Source: Malonomonas rubra (GTDB lineage Bacteria > Desulfobacterota > Desulfuromonadia > Desulfuromonadales > Geopsychrobacteraceae). From it: 64,000 nucleotides of DNA. The position numbers were made by a program, and so were the translations under genes. Under the pieces are notes generated by a model. That model saw only the letters and a program-made list of their open reading frames with translations. It was not told the origin of the DNA and ran no database searches. Location of the stretch: assembly GCF_003247215.1 (NCBI RefSeq), contig NZ_QKAP01000056.1, positions 1 to 64,000 on the forward strand, given 5' to 3'. The number at the start of each line of letters is the position of its first letter. The first letter of the stretch is position 1. Shown piece after piece: positions 46,364 through 55,207 of this stretch.

Positions 46364-47169
46364 TCTGTCGACCCCGCTTTGTCCTCTTCCACATTGGCAG
46401 ACTCATCTGTTTCCAAGGAACGCAACATTTCCTCCGCTTTCTTGCCCAGCTCGGAAGCGGGCTCAAGTTCGATGATCCGAGCAAACCTATTGCTGGCGTC
46501 AACCAACTGCTGCGCCTTAAGTTCCATAACTCCGAGCTGGTAAAGTGCCAGCGTAAAACCGGGAGCGATCTCTACAGCCTTTTTCAGAGCGTCGATTGCC
46601 AATTCATTCTGCTCCATCGCGGCATAGGCCTCACTTTCCCGGAAGTACGCAACCGGATAACGTGGCGCCATGATAATCGCTTCTTTATATTGCTTCAAAG
46701 CAGCAGGATAATCTTGCTTCATGAAATAAGCATAGCCCTTACCGGTTAATGAAATGTGTGCTTGTGAAAACAGGAGGTTGCTGGCTGCTTTGCCAAAAAG
46801 ATCTATCGCTTTGTCCCACTGCTTTATCTCGAGATAAAGGGAAGCTAAATTATTCTGATACAGCGGTTCGTTATCGGAAAAGACCAGCGCCTTAATGTAG
46901 TGTTGCTCTGCCTGAGAATAAGCCCGCTTCGATTGATAGGCCTGGGCTAGGGCGGCGTGGATTGCAGCATTGTCTGGACCATTCTCGACCGCTATCAACA
47001 GCTCCTTTAGCGCCATTGTGGGGTCTTTTCCCTTCAGATAGGACATCCCCAGCTTATAGTGAACATCTGCCTGCTGGGCTTTTTTTTCTTTAATCGACGG
47101 TCCAGCCGGCACACAGGCGGACAAGGTGACAATCAACAACAGCAATAAAAAGTTGCGTACGCAGAACAT
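46360..47169 (-). CDS. TPR-repeat lipoprotein (PilF/PilW-like)
   Basis: 269 residues. The signal peptide FLLLLLIVTLSAC has a lipobox, with Cys at about residue 19, predicting lipid anchoring. Five to six tetratricopeptide repeats follow (for example YKLGMSYLKGKDPTMALKEL, AALAQAYQSKRAYSQAEQHY, NNLASLYLEIKQWDKAIDLF). The layout resembles the PilF/PilW pilotins of type IV pili, but no pilus genes are near, so this is only a structural likeness. The ATG chosen is six bases after GGAGG; earlier in-frame starts overlap that site. The acidic C-terminus overlaps the next gene. Confidence 0.88.
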   Translation of the reverse strand: MFCVRNFLLLLLIVTLSACVPAGPSIKEKKAQQADVHYKLGMSYLKGKDPTMALKELLIAVENGPDNAAIHAALAQAYQSKRAYSQAEQHYIKALVFSDNEPLYQNNLASLYLEIKQWDKAIDLFGKAASNLLFSQAHISLTGKGYAYFMKQDYPAALKQYKEAIIMAPRYPVAYFRESEAYAAMEQNELAIDALKKAVEIAPGFTLALYQLGVMELKAQQLVDASNRFARIIELEPASELGKKAEEMLRSLETDESANVEEDKAGSTE

Positions 47170-47190
47170 CTGCATCCTCCGAAAACTCAA

Positions 47191-47697
47191 TTACATTGAA
47201 GAAAGAAAACGCCCCAAGCTCTTCAAACTGCGCTCGCGGTATTCATCCAGTGGATCAACCACCCCAGCGCTGCCATCCACGGCAGACTTGTCCTTCCCCC
47301 CTGCTTCGGCAGGCGGTTCCAGCTTCTGGCAGATAGGCAAGGAGGCCCAAAGTTTCTGTTGATCCTTTGTAGAGAGCATATGGTAGTCGGATTCGCTGAG
47401 TACAAAGCCCATGCTTTCGGCGAAGACAAAGCCCTCCTCAAAGGTTTCTTCTGCGTCTTCTACCGGCACCTCACCTTTCTTCGGCACGAAAAATATCGAC
47501 TTGTGACTTTCCGAAAGATAGAAAGCAACGAGAACCAAGACTTTGTTCTTGCTGGTGATGGAAACCAGGTAAGAGCCACACATCTGTGGGGGATAGCCTG
47601 AAAAAGCCATCTGCACATTGCATCCGGAAGTATTCAGACGCGCAACCTTGGACGCGGGGACATTAAGAAACTGCAATTGTTTGTGCTCAACAAACAT
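47191..47697 (-). CDS. Conserved-looking protein of unknown function
   Basis: 168 residues, no signal peptide or membrane segment. The first 110 residues alternate beta-like stretches (VQMAFSGYPPQMCGSYLVSI, KVLVLVAFYLSESHKSIFFV) with an acidic loop. The middle reads VFAESMGFVLSESDYHMLST. The last 55 residues are low-complexity and end LKSLGRFLSSM. GGAGG precedes the ATG. It is the first gene of a tight minus-strand row (TPR lipoprotein, zinc-ribbon receiver, purine phosphorylase). I do not recognise the family. Confidence 0.75.
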   Translation of the reverse strand: MFVEHKQLQFLNVPASKVARLNTSGCNVQMAFSGYPPQMCGSYLVSITSKNKVLVLVAFYLSESHKSIFFVPKKGEVPVEDAEETFEEGFVFAESMGFVLSESDYHMLSTKDQQKLWASLPICQKLEPPAEAGGKDKSAVDGSAGVVDPLDEYRERSLKSLGRFLSSM

Positions 47698-47734
47698 GTA
47701 TGTAAGCCTCCTTCATCCCGAAGTATAACCGCTT

Positions 47735-48646
47735 TTAATCAAGATTGGCAAAATCGGTCAATAATTTTATCCGTTTATAGCGATTTTCAATTTCGGCGTA
47801 GTCTATTTCACGTAACCGGTCAAGGCTAAACTTCTCTACCGTGAAAGAGGCCATGACGGTGCCGAAAACAATTGCTTTGCGCAGGTTGTGCTCCTCCAGA
47901 TTGCGGGTCGCGGCCAGATAACCGACGAAACCGCCAGCAAAAGTATCCCCGGCACCGGTCGGATCGAAAACCTCTTCGAGCGGATAAGCCGGGGCAGAAA
48001 AAATCGACCCTTCGCTGAACATCAGTACGCCGTACTCTCCTCGCTTCACAACCAGTGTTTTCGGTCCGAAACCGCGGACTATATCGGCTGCTTTGACCAG
48101 GTTTGGCTCATCGGCTAGCTGCCGCACTTCAGCCTCGTTGATCACCAACATGTCTACCTTGCCGAGGGTCTTGATCAGTTCCTGCTTCTTTCCTTCAATC
48201 CAGAAGTTCATCGTATCGCAGGCAACCAGCTTCGGATTCTTTACCTGCTGCAAAACTTCCAACTGTAGTTCCGGATCGATGTTGGCGAGAAAGACATACT
48301 CGGCATCCCGATAGTTTTCCGGCAACTCCGGCTGAAACAACTCGAAGACATTCAGATGAGTTTCAAGCGTGTGCGCCTCGTTAAGGTCGTACTCATATTT
48401 TCCTTTCCAACGAAAAGTCTTCCCCGCACTTTTCTGCAGACCGTCCAAGTCGATATTGCGACTGGCCAGAAAGTCGATGTGCTCCTGCGAAAAGTCATCA
48501 CCAATCACAGCCACCAGGCTGACATCGGTGAAGAAACTGGCCGAAGTGGAAAAATAGCAAGCGGAACCACCCAAAACCTCATCCACTTCACCGAAGGGAG
48601 TCTTGATCGAATCGAATGCAACGCTGCCGACAACCAGAATGCTCAT
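47735..48646 (-). CDS. PfkB-family sugar/nucleoside kinase
   Basis: 303 residues. PfkB motifs are the N-terminal ILVVGSVAFDSIKTPFGEVD with a GGSACYFS segment and the C-terminal signature VFDPTGAGDTFAGGFVGYLA, which holds the catalytic Asp and the anion hole. It phosphorylates a sugar or nucleoside. It stands 16 bases after the MTA-type phosphorylase gene, so a role in nucleoside salvage (adenosine or a related compound) is inferred, not shown. The start is the ATG after AAGGA; a longer frame overlapping the upstream gene is unlikely. Confidence 0.9.
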   Translation of the reverse strand: MSILVVGSVAFDSIKTPFGEVDEVLGGSACYFSTSASFFTDVSLVAVIGDDFSQEHIDFLASRNIDLDGLQKSAGKTFRWKGKYEYDLNEAHTLETHLNVFELFQPELPENYRDAEYVFLANIDPELQLEVLQQVKNPKLVACDTMNFWIEGKKQELIKTLGKVDMLVINEAEVRQLADEPNLVKAADIVRGFGPKTLVVKRGEYGVLMFSEGSIFSAPAYPLEEVFDPTGAGDTFAGGFVGYLAATRNLEEHNLRKAIVFGTVMASFTVEKFSLDRLREIDYAEIENRYKRIKLLTDFANLD

Positions 48647-48662
48647 TTCATTTTTTCCTTTA

Positions 48663-49535
48663 TCAAAAATATTTGCCGATAAGCGGCTCAAGTGCCTGCT
48701 TAGTTTCATCCGAGATCAGATTCTTATCGGTCATGATCGCAAATTGCAGCGCAGTAATGCACTCACAGTCGCGCTGCTGGCGCTCGGCAACAATCTTGGC
48801 GGCGGCCGCCTTGATAATCTGCCGGGCGGTGGCGACATTCTGTTTGATGATCGCCAGCACCGCCTCGACGGTAACATCATCATGGCCTTCATGCCAGCAG
48901 TCATAATCGGTCGCCAAGGCGACAGTGCCGTAGCAAATCTCCGCTTCGCGCGCCAAACGGGACTCAGGGATATTGGTCATGCCGATGATATCGACCCCCC
49001 AGCTGCGGAAGATGTTCGATTCGGCACGGGTCGAGAAGTTCGGTCCCTCGATGCAGATATAAGTACCGCCCTTGTGCACCGTAGCACCAACCTCATTTGC
49101 CGCAGCCACCAGGATATCCGCAAGTCCGCCACAGATCGGGTCGGCGAACTGGACATGGCCGACCACACCGTTCCCGAAGAAGGTCGAGGCGCGCTTGCCC
49201 TGGGTGCGGTCGAAGAACTGATCGGGGATAACTATGTGACCAGGAACAATCTCCTCCTTCATGCTGCCGACCGCCGAGACCGAGATGATCTGCTCGACCC
49301 CGAGTTTCTTCATGCCGTAGATATTGGCCCGGTAGTTAACTTCCGACGGCAGGTAGCGGTGACCTCGTCCATGGCGCGGCAAAAACACCATCTTCGCCCC
49401 GCCGAGTTCGCCGGTGATATAGGCATCGGAAGGCGCCCCGAAGGGGGTCTCGATTGTCACTTCCTTGATGTCGTTTAGTCCTTCGACCTCGTAAAGGCCG
49501 CTACCGCCGATCACACCAATAACCGGTTGACTCAT
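48663..49535 (-). CDS. mtnP: 5'-methylthioadenosine-type phosphorylase
   Basis: 290 residues. VIGVIGGSGLYEVEGL at the start, FLPRHGRGHRYLPSEVNYRA, the ISVSAVGSMKEEIVPGHIVI stretch, ICIEGPNFSTRAESNIFRSW and IIGMTNIPESRLAREAEICY match MTA phosphorylase / MTIP enzymes. It cleaves methylthioadenosine (or the inosine form) to free base and the sugar phosphate, feeding methionine and purine salvage. The ATG lies six bases after GGAG; a TTG four codons upstream overlaps that site. It is paired with the PfkB kinase downstream. Substrate preference cannot be told from sequence. Confidence 0.94.
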   Translation of the reverse strand: MSQPVIGVIGGSGLYEVEGLNDIKEVTIETPFGAPSDAYITGELGGAKMVFLPRHGRGHRYLPSEVNYRANIYGMKKLGVEQIISVSAVGSMKEEIVPGHIVIPDQFFDRTQGKRASTFFGNGVVGHVQFADPICGGLADILVAAANEVGATVHKGGTYICIEGPNFSTRAESNIFRSWGVDIIGMTNIPESRLAREAEICYGTVALATDYDCWHEGHDDVTVEAVLAIIKQNVATARQIIKAAAAKIVAERQQRDCECITALQFAIMTDKNLISDETKQALEPLIGKYF

Positions 49536-49573
49536 ACTGTTCTCCAATTTTGTGGTTGATTTATCTGTTTAAC

Positions 49574-50602
49574 TTACTTGTCCAGCTTTCCCTTCAACTG
49601 TCCGCAGGCCGCCGAAATGTCCTGGCCCTTGCTGGCACGACGCATCGCCACGATCTGCCGGTCAAGCAGGTAGGTCTGGAATTCGCGGATCGTCTCTTCA
49701 TCCGGGCATTTGAACTCCGAGCTAGCATGTTCGTTGAACGGGATCAGGTTAACCTTCGCCTTGATCCCGTGTAGCAGCTTGACCAAGCGCTTGGCATCCG
49801 CCAGTGAATCGTTGACCCCTTTGATCAGAATGTATTCAAAGGTGATCTTCTGTCGCGGTCCAAGCGGGTAGTCTCGACAGGCGGCCATCAGTTCTTTCAA
49901 TGGATATTTCTTATTGATCGGCATTAACCGGTCGCGGACTTCATCTGTAGTTGCGTTGAGAGAGACTGCAAGGTTGACCTTGATCATCTCGCTGAGTTTA
50001 CCCATCTCCGGAATTAGGCCGCTGGTCGACAAGGTGATCCGCCGGCTGCCAAAGCCGAGTCCATCATCCAGACAAAGGATTTTCAGAGCCGTGACAACAT
50101 TGTCCAAGTTGTGTAGGGGCTCCCCCATCCCCATCAACACGATATTGGCGATCGGCCCATCCGGTAGGACGCCGCAAACCTGGTTGACAATCTCCGCCGG
50201 GGTCAGGTTCCGGGTCAGGCCGAAGGTTCCGGTCAGGCAGAACTGGCACTGCATGGCACAGCCGACTTGGGTCGAGATGCAGAGGGTGTCCTTCTCGGTC
50301 TCCATCGGGATGCGCACCGCCTCGACCGATTCACCATCGTCCAACCGGAACAGGTACTTCCTAGTTCCATCGCTGCTCGCCTCGACTGCCTCCGGCTGCC
50401 AGCTGGAGATAACCGCATGTCCAGCCAGCTGCTGCCGTAAGGATTTCCCCTGGTCGGTCATCTGTTCGAAATCGGTGACGCCGCGCTGGTAGATCCATTT
50501 CATGATCTGTTTGGCGCGAAATTTCTGCGTACCGAGATCGACCAAGAACTGCTGCAACTGATCCAACGTCAGACCCTTAAGATCGACTTTATCACTCCTC
50601 AA
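49574..50602 (-). CDS. rlmN: 23S rRNA/tRNA adenine-C2 methyltransferase RlmN
   Basis: 342 residues. The radical SAM cluster CAMQCQFC (C-x3-C-x2-C) is near residue 112 and follows [25 protein letters not shown] and the C-terminal catalytic-Cys region [11 protein letters not shown] complete the family pattern. It methylates A2503 of 23S rRNA and A37 of some tRNAs. The start is TTG, directly after a stop in frame, with AAAGAGG five bases upstream. It is 38 bases upstream of the MTA phosphorylase gene on the same strand, and a terminator separates it from ndk. Confidence 0.97.
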   Translation of the reverse strand: MRSDKVDLKGLTLDQLQQFLVDLGTQKFRAKQIMKWIYQRGVTDFEQMTDQGKSLRQQLAGHAVISSWQPEAVEASSDGTRKYLFRLDDGESVEAVRIPMETEKDTLCISTQVGCAMQCQFCLTGTFGLTRNLTPAEIVNQVCGVLPDGPIANIVLMGMGEPLHNLDNVVTALKILCLDDGLGFGSRRITLSTSGLIPEMGKLSEMIKVNLAVSLNATTDEVRDRLMPINKKYPLKELMAACRDYPLGPRQKITFEYILIKGVNDSLADAKRLVKLLHGIKAKVNLIPFNEHASSEFKCPDEETIREFQTYLLDRQIVAMRRASKGQDISAACGQLKGKLDK

Positions 50603-50632
50603 TTAAGCCTCTTTGTTCTTGAAACAATTACG

Positions 50633-50665
50633 AAAAAAGCCCCCCGGATTGTACCGAAGGGCTTT
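50633..50665 (-). terminator. Terminator of ndk
   Basis: On the minus strand AAAGCCCTTCGG pairs with CCGGGGGGCTTT (with wobble) and ends in a run of six T, about 30 bases after the ndk stop. Confidence 0.85.
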
Positions 50666-50694
50666 GCTTGAAACAAGCGCTTTTCAAGCTATTT

Positions 50695-51108
50695 TTATAG
50701 CAGTTCCAACCCGTTGAAGAAGTATCCGAGTTCGAACGCAGCTGTCTCCGGTGCATCAGAACCGTGGGTGGCGTTTTCGCCTATGGAAGCACCGAACTCC
50801 TTGCGCAGGGTGCCTTCATCGGCCTCAGCCGGGTTGGTAGCGCCCATCAGGTCACGCCACTTGAGGATAGCACCTTCAGCTTCCAGAGCCATTACAATGC
50901 AGGGGCCACTGCTCATAAAGTCGGTCAACTCGCCGAAGAAAGGACGCTCTTTATGCACAGCGTAGAAACCTTCAGCCTCAACCTTGCTCATGTAGAGCTT
51001 CTTCAAGCCGATAACCTTGAAACCTTCGGCGTAAATACGAGCCAAGATCTTACCGGCGTGGCCAGCAGCGAATGCATCGGGCTTTATGATGGCGAATGTT
51101 CTTTCCAT
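50695..51108 (-). CDS. ndk: Nucleoside diphosphate kinase
   Basis: 137 residues, the exact usual length. [20 protein letters not shown] opens the chain. The active-site His lies in [13 protein letters not shown] near residue 115, and [20 protein letters not shown] is the substrate segment. It equalises nucleoside triphosphate pools. The start is the ATG after GGAGG, eight bases upstream; an earlier TTG overlaps that site. It is followed by its own terminator. Confidence 0.98.
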   Translation of the reverse strand: MERTFAIIKPDAFAAGHAGKILARIYAEGFKVIGLKKLYMSKVEAEGFYAVHKERPFFGELTDFMSSGPCIVMALEAEGAILKWRDLMGATNPAEADEGTLRKEFGASIGENATHGSDAPETAAFELGYFFNGLELL

Positions 51109-51182
51109 GACGAATTCCTCCAATATTTTGAGTTGTTAGTTTAAAAATTGCGTGCGCTTTGTAGCATTGCACCGGGATGCTG

Positions 51183-51785
51183 TCAAGCTTGTTCGGCCAT
51201 CTGCTGCAGAACAGGGAGCACCTGTTTTAACGCGGCACCACGGTGGCTGATACGGTTCTTGATATCGAGCGGTAGCTCGGCCATGGTCTTGCCATACTCA
51301 GGCACCATAAACAGGGGATCGTAACCAAAACCACCGTCGCCTCTTTCACCGCGCATGATCAAACCGGAAACCTTACCGGCAAAAACCTGGCAATCACCCG
51401 CCGGGACTGCCAGCGCCATCACGCAATTGAACTCCGCCTGCCGCTTTTCGTCGGCAATATCTGACATTTCCGCCAGCAATTTAGCATTGTTGGCCGCGTC
51501 ATTGCCCTGCTCCCCGGCATAGCGGGCCGAATGCACCCCCGGAGCCCCGTGCAAAGCGGCAACCGTCAGACCACTGTCGTCAGCCAGCGTCAGGTAGCCA
51601 CTGAACTGAGCCATCTCCAACGCTTTTTTGCGGGCATTCGCCTCGAAGGTGTCTCCATCCTCAACAACATCAGGAGCTTCAGGAAATTGATCAAGCCCAA
51701 CAACTTCAACGCCGCTGCCTTCCAGCAAACGCCGGATCTCCCTCAGCTTCCCTTGATTCCCGGTCGCGACCAGCAGTTTTATCAT
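51183..51785 (-). CDS. rdgB: XTP/dITP diphosphatase (Ham1/RdgB)
   Basis: 200 residues. [20 protein letters not shown] at the N-terminus, [20 protein letters not shown] near 70, and [20 protein letters not shown] with [10 protein letters not shown] near the end are the full set of Ham1 motifs. It removes deaminated purine nucleotides before they enter DNA. Its ATG overlaps the end of rph by four bases. The pairing rph-rdgB is common. Confidence 0.97.
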   Translation of the reverse strand: MIKLLVATGNQGKLREIRRLLEGSGVEVVGLDQFPEAPDVVEDGDTFEANARKKALEMAQFSGYLTLADDSGLTVAALHGAPGVHSARYAGEQGNDAANNAKLLAEMSDIADEKRQAEFNCVMALAVPAGDCQVFAGKVSGLIMRGERGDGGFGYDPLFMVPEYGKTMAELPLDIKNRISHRGAALKQVLPVLQQMAEQA

Positions 51786-52519
51786 TTTATCCCCAGCGCT
51801 TCCTGCTGCATTTCAGTCAACCGGGTACAGCCTTGAAGCGCCAGGTCGCGCAAGGAGTCAAGTTCCTCGACGGAAAAAGGCTCCTCCTCGGCCGTTCCCT
51901 GCACTTCGACAAACTTACCGGAACCGGTAATTACAAAGTTCATATCGACTTCGGCCTTGAAGTCCTCATCATAATTGAGGTCAAGCAGCGGGATCCCTTC
52001 GACAACCCCGACGCTGATCGCGGCGACACTGTCTTTGAGCGGAATTTTGTTGAGTACACCTTTTTGCACCAGCCCAGCGAAGGCATCAAAAAGGGCGACA
52101 TAAGCCCCTGTGATTGATGCAGTGCGTGTGCCACCATCGGCCTGCAGTACATCGCAGTCGATCTGCACGGTGATCTCGCCCATCGCCTTGAGGTCGGTGA
52201 CCGCCCGCAGGGACCGACCGATAAGTCGTTGAATCTCCTGGGTGCGGCCGGACAGCTTCCCCTTGGCCGCTTCGCGTGGTGAGCGGGTGTGGGTCGAACG
52301 GGGCAGCATGCTGTATTCGGCAGTGACCCAACCGCGCCCTTCGCCACGCATGAAAGGTGGCACCCTTTCTTCCACCGACGCGTTGCAGAGCACCTTGGTC
52401 TCCCCGCAGCAGACCAGCACTGAACCTTCGGCATATCGAGTAAACTGGCGCTGAAAACTGATCGGCCTCAACTGGTTCTGACTTCGACCATCTGTCCGTT
52501 CGATTTCGCTTAAACTCAT
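51782..52519 (-). CDS. rph: Ribonuclease PH
   Basis: 245 residues. [20 protein letters not shown] at the start, [20 protein letters not shown] and [19 protein letters not shown] in the middle, and [20 protein letters not shown] with the catalytic metal residues. It is a phosphorolytic 3' exonuclease trimming tRNA ends. It overlaps the amidase gene upstream and rdgB downstream by four bases each, which makes a coupled trio. Confidence 0.98.
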   Translation of the reverse strand: MSLSEIERTDGRSQNQLRPISFQRQFTRYAEGSVLVCCGETKVLCNASVEERVPPFMRGEGRGWVTAEYSMLPRSTHTRSPREAAKGKLSGRTQEIQRLIGRSLRAVTDLKAMGEITVQIDCDVLQADGGTRTASITGAYVALFDAFAGLVQKGVLNKIPLKDSVAAISVGVVEGIPLLDLNYDEDFKAEVDMNFVITGSGKFVEVQGTAEEEPFSVEELDSLRDLALQGCTRLTEMQQEALGIK

Positions 52520-53598
52520 AACTTCTCCTTCTTCAATTCGGCGTAGTCGTGGATCCCACGATACAGAGCTTGCGCCAACTTTTCCTGATATTCCTCATCC
52601 CGAAGCTCCGCCAACTCTTCAGGATGGCTCAGGAAACCGAGTTCAACCTGAACCGTCGGCAAACTCCCTCGCCCAAGAGACAAAAGAGAGGATTCGTAAA
52701 TCCCGTTCACGACGATGCCTGCTTGCCGTAAGGCAGTTGCCAATTGATCAGCAAGCTTCCGGCTAACATTGTCGCTGGGTTCAGCTTCAGCTCCCTTATC
52801 CTTCACATGTGATTTTTCATCTGGTCTAATAAACAGGGTGACGCCATGGACATCAGAAGACATCGATGCTTCCGCATGCAGCAGCAACCAGATATCAACA
52901 TCTTCCTGCGAGGCCGGTTTCAGGCGTTGCTCAAGGTTCAACTCGTAATCGCCGTCGCGACTCAAGTAGATCGGAATACCAAGCTTCATTTTGATCTGCT
53001 TTGCCAGCTTCTGGGCGACCTTCAGATTTACCTCTTTCTCCTTGAAGCCGGACTCGGCTATCACCCCGGTATCGAGCCCTCCATGCCCTGGGTCGATGGC
53101 AACGGCACGGATCAGCGGTCCGCTTTGTTTGCTCTTCTTATTGAGCAAAAAAGAGAACAGCTGCTCAATACCGCTCGGTTTTTCTTCAACGACGGTATCG
53201 GCATCGGGGTCATTGTTCCGGAAGTAGATCGGTTTTCCGACCAGCATCGGCAACTGGTTAAGAACAAAATTGTCGGTTACCCGCAGGCGGCCATCTATAA
53301 AGCGAGGCTTTTCCTGTAACGGATAATAATTTTCACCCAGCTTGAGGTAGCTGCTTGCCGGTGAGATTTCCGCCCAGCCGCGTGGACTGCGAATTCGGAA
53401 GATATGTTTTATGGAGTTCCAATGTCCGGTCAACCCGACCGCACCCAAGACATCTTCAATGGCAATGTAGGGGACGCCACCCTGCTGATAAACATCTTGA
53501 ATCCGCGCCGGTTGTTTTCCACGCGGAGCGATGTCGACAGCAGCCAGCAGAGGATTAGCAAAAAAAGAAAAGATGAATAGTATCAGCAGCAAACGCAT
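52516..53598 (-). CDS. N-acetylmuramoyl-L-alanine amidase
   Basis: 360 residues with an N-terminal signal segment ([17 protein letters not shown]). The first 150 residues resemble a copper-amine-oxidase-like / AMIN-type binding domain ([20 protein letters not shown]). The catalytic Amidase_3 domain begins [20 protein letters not shown], with the zinc His in DPGHGG, the Glu in [14 protein letters not shown] and His in LLLHAEAS, and ends with [19 protein letters not shown]. It cuts peptide stems from peptidoglycan in the periplasm, as in cell separation. The ATG follows GGAGT. Confidence 0.95.
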   Translation of the reverse strand: MRLLLILFIFSFFANPLLAAVDIAPRGKQPARIQDVYQQGGVPYIAIEDVLGAVGLTGHWNSIKHIFRIRSPRGWAEISPASSYLKLGENYYPLQEKPRFIDGRLRVTDNFVLNQLPMLVGKPIYFRNNDPDADTVVEEKPSGIEQLFSFLLNKKSKQSGPLIRAVAIDPGHGGLDTGVIAESGFKEKEVNLKVAQKLAKQIKMKLGIPIYLSRDGDYELNLEQRLKPASQEDVDIWLLLHAEASMSSDVHGVTLFIRPDEKSHVKDKGAEAEPSDNVSRKLADQLATALRQAGIVVNGIYESSLLSLGRGSLPTVQVELGFLSHPEELAELRDEEYQEKLAQALYRGIHDYAELKKEKL

Positions 53599-53669
53599 TA
53601 TGACTCCATATTGAAAACCGCTCGGTTATACCCCAGCCGTCAAGCTGCTGTCAACGAAAGTACCGAGCA

Positions 53670-54743
53670 TTATTCGTTTCCCGTAATCAACGGCTCCCCT
53701 GGGACCGATGGCAGCTCCAGCGCTTTGAACAACCTCCGGGTCAACAACCGCTCCAACTCCTGCTGAGCCGGTTCATCCACGGCCATCTCACGAATTTGCC
53801 CGCCCGCAATCATACCGTGCCCGCCAGCCGTTCCGAGCCCGTCAACTATCTGCTGGATCACCAGGCCCAGTTTGGCATCGGGAGCCAGCGCCCGCATCGA
53901 GAGGATCTGCATCCCATCAAACCAGCCCATTCCGAGAACATACTTGACCCCCTGCTGCCGGAGTAGAAAATCTGCCAACTCGGCGACCAGATCAGGATTC
54001 TCGATCTTGCGCAGGTTGAAAACTAGAACCGGGCCGTAAAGCGTCGAGTTCTCGATGGCGGTCAAAAATGCCGAAAAATATTCGCGTGGAACTTGAGGAT
54101 GGATGATATCGAACAGGATCCGATTGTTCGAGATCGGCAACAACTTAAGATAAGCTTCGCGGTCGGCCTTGGACCATTCACGTCCCAGGTCCTGGGTTTC
54201 TGACTTGATTGCATAAAACAGGCTGGTTGCCAGCTTGGTATTAAGCGACACCTCCTGTTGACAGAGGTACTCGTATAATATCGTCGCCGAAGCGCCATAG
54301 TTACTGCGGATATCAACCCAGCAGACTGCTGAAAGATCAGATTTCGCCGGATGGTGATCGATCACCAGATGAACCGGTAGTCCCACCGGGAAAGAATTGT
54401 TGCCGGTATTCGGCTGGGTGTCGACCATACAGAAAACTGCAAATTGACTCAGGTCGAGCTTGGCGATCGGCACCAGCGGGATTTCCAGCAACTGAACCAT
54501 GCTGCGATTTTCACCACGTCCTACGATGCCGCCATAGGTGATAACGGCGTCCTGTCCGGTTTTCACAAGCAGCAGATGCCGTAATCCTACAGCAGCGGCA
54601 ATCGAGTCGGGATCGGGATTGTCGTGGGTCACGATCACCACCTTACCCCGCCCCCGGATCCATTCGATCAGTTCGGCAACAGAATCCCCTTCTTTCGAGA
54701 AAAGCGGGCAGCTCGGTGCTTCCGCCTGTGCTTCGTTCACCAT
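53670..54743 (-). CDS. DHH-family phosphoesterase (NrnA-like)
   Basis: 357 residues. DHH motifs: VVIVTHDNPDPDSIAAAVGL near residue 36, the VDTQPN stretch near 110 and the eponymous DHHPA in VHLVIDHHPAKSDLS. The C-terminal DHHA1 part has GTAGGHGMIAGGQI. Such proteins hydrolyse short oligonucleotides or cyclic and 3'-phosphoadenosine nucleotides, and the exact substrate is open. The ATG shares its A with the TGA of the upstream TIGR00725 gene and follows GGAGGG, so translation is coupled. A TTG one codon earlier is also possible. Confidence 0.92.
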   Translation of the reverse strand: MVNEAQAEAPSCPLFSKEGDSVAELIEWIRGRGKVVIVTHDNPDPDSIAAAVGLRHLLLVKTGQDAVITYGGIVGRGENRSMVQLLEIPLVPIAKLDLSQFAVFCMVDTQPNTGNNSFPVGLPVHLVIDHHPAKSDLSAVCWVDIRSNYGASATILYEYLCQQEVSLNTKLATSLFYAIKSETQDLGREWSKADREAYLKLLPISNNRILFDIIHPQVPREYFSAFLTAIENSTLYGPVLVFNLRKIENPDLVAELADFLLRQQGVKYVLGMGWFDGMQILSMRALAPDAKLGLVIQQIVDGLGTAGGHGMIAGGQIREMAVDEPAQQELERLLTRRLFKALELPSVPGEPLITGNE

Positions 54744-55207
54744 CAATCCAACCCTCCAAAAGATTTCATCGCCAAGGCAACCGCCTCCTCCGCAGAATCA
54801 GCAACAACCGCCTCATCAAAACGGAAACGGCCTTCCAATTGCACAACCCTCTTACCCAATTTCAAACTGATTGCCATCTCCGACAAAGTTCCATACTCAC
54901 CTTCAATCGCGATCAAAACATCAGCGGTATGCGCAATAATCACATTGCGCGCATGCCCCATATTGGTCACGATCGGCAGGTTAACATAGGGGTTGGCACT
55001 CTCTGCCGTCGCGCCCGGTAAAATACCGAGCACATCGCCCCCAGCCTCGGAGCATCCCTTAGCCGCCGCTGCCATGACACCGCCCAAACCGCCACAAACA
55101 AGAACGCAACCGTTTTCGGCGATCAAGCGACCAACCCGATACGCCTGCTCAGCTCCCGCTGCACTGACCTGACCCGCCCCGATGACACCGATGACCCTCT
55201 TTTTCAT
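54743..55207 (-). CDS. TIGR00725-type protein (LOG-like Rossmann fold)
   Basis: 154 residues. The opening RVIGVIGAGQVSAAGAEQAY, VCGGLGGVMAAAAKGCSEAG and a final IAIEGEYGTLSEMAISLKLG match the TIGR00725 family, a relative of the lysine-decarboxylase-like (LOG) nucleotide-binding proteins. No reaction is established for this branch. It shares single-base TGATG junctions with both the P-type ATPase gene upstream and the DHH gene downstream. Confidence 0.92.
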   Translation of the reverse strand: MKKRVIGVIGAGQVSAAGAEQAYRVGRLIAENGCVLVCGGLGGVMAAAAKGCSEAGGDVLGILPGATAESANPYVNLPIVTNMGHARNVIIAHTADVLIAIEGEYGTLSEMAISLKLGKRVVQLEGRFRFDEAVVADSAEEAVALAMKSFGGLD

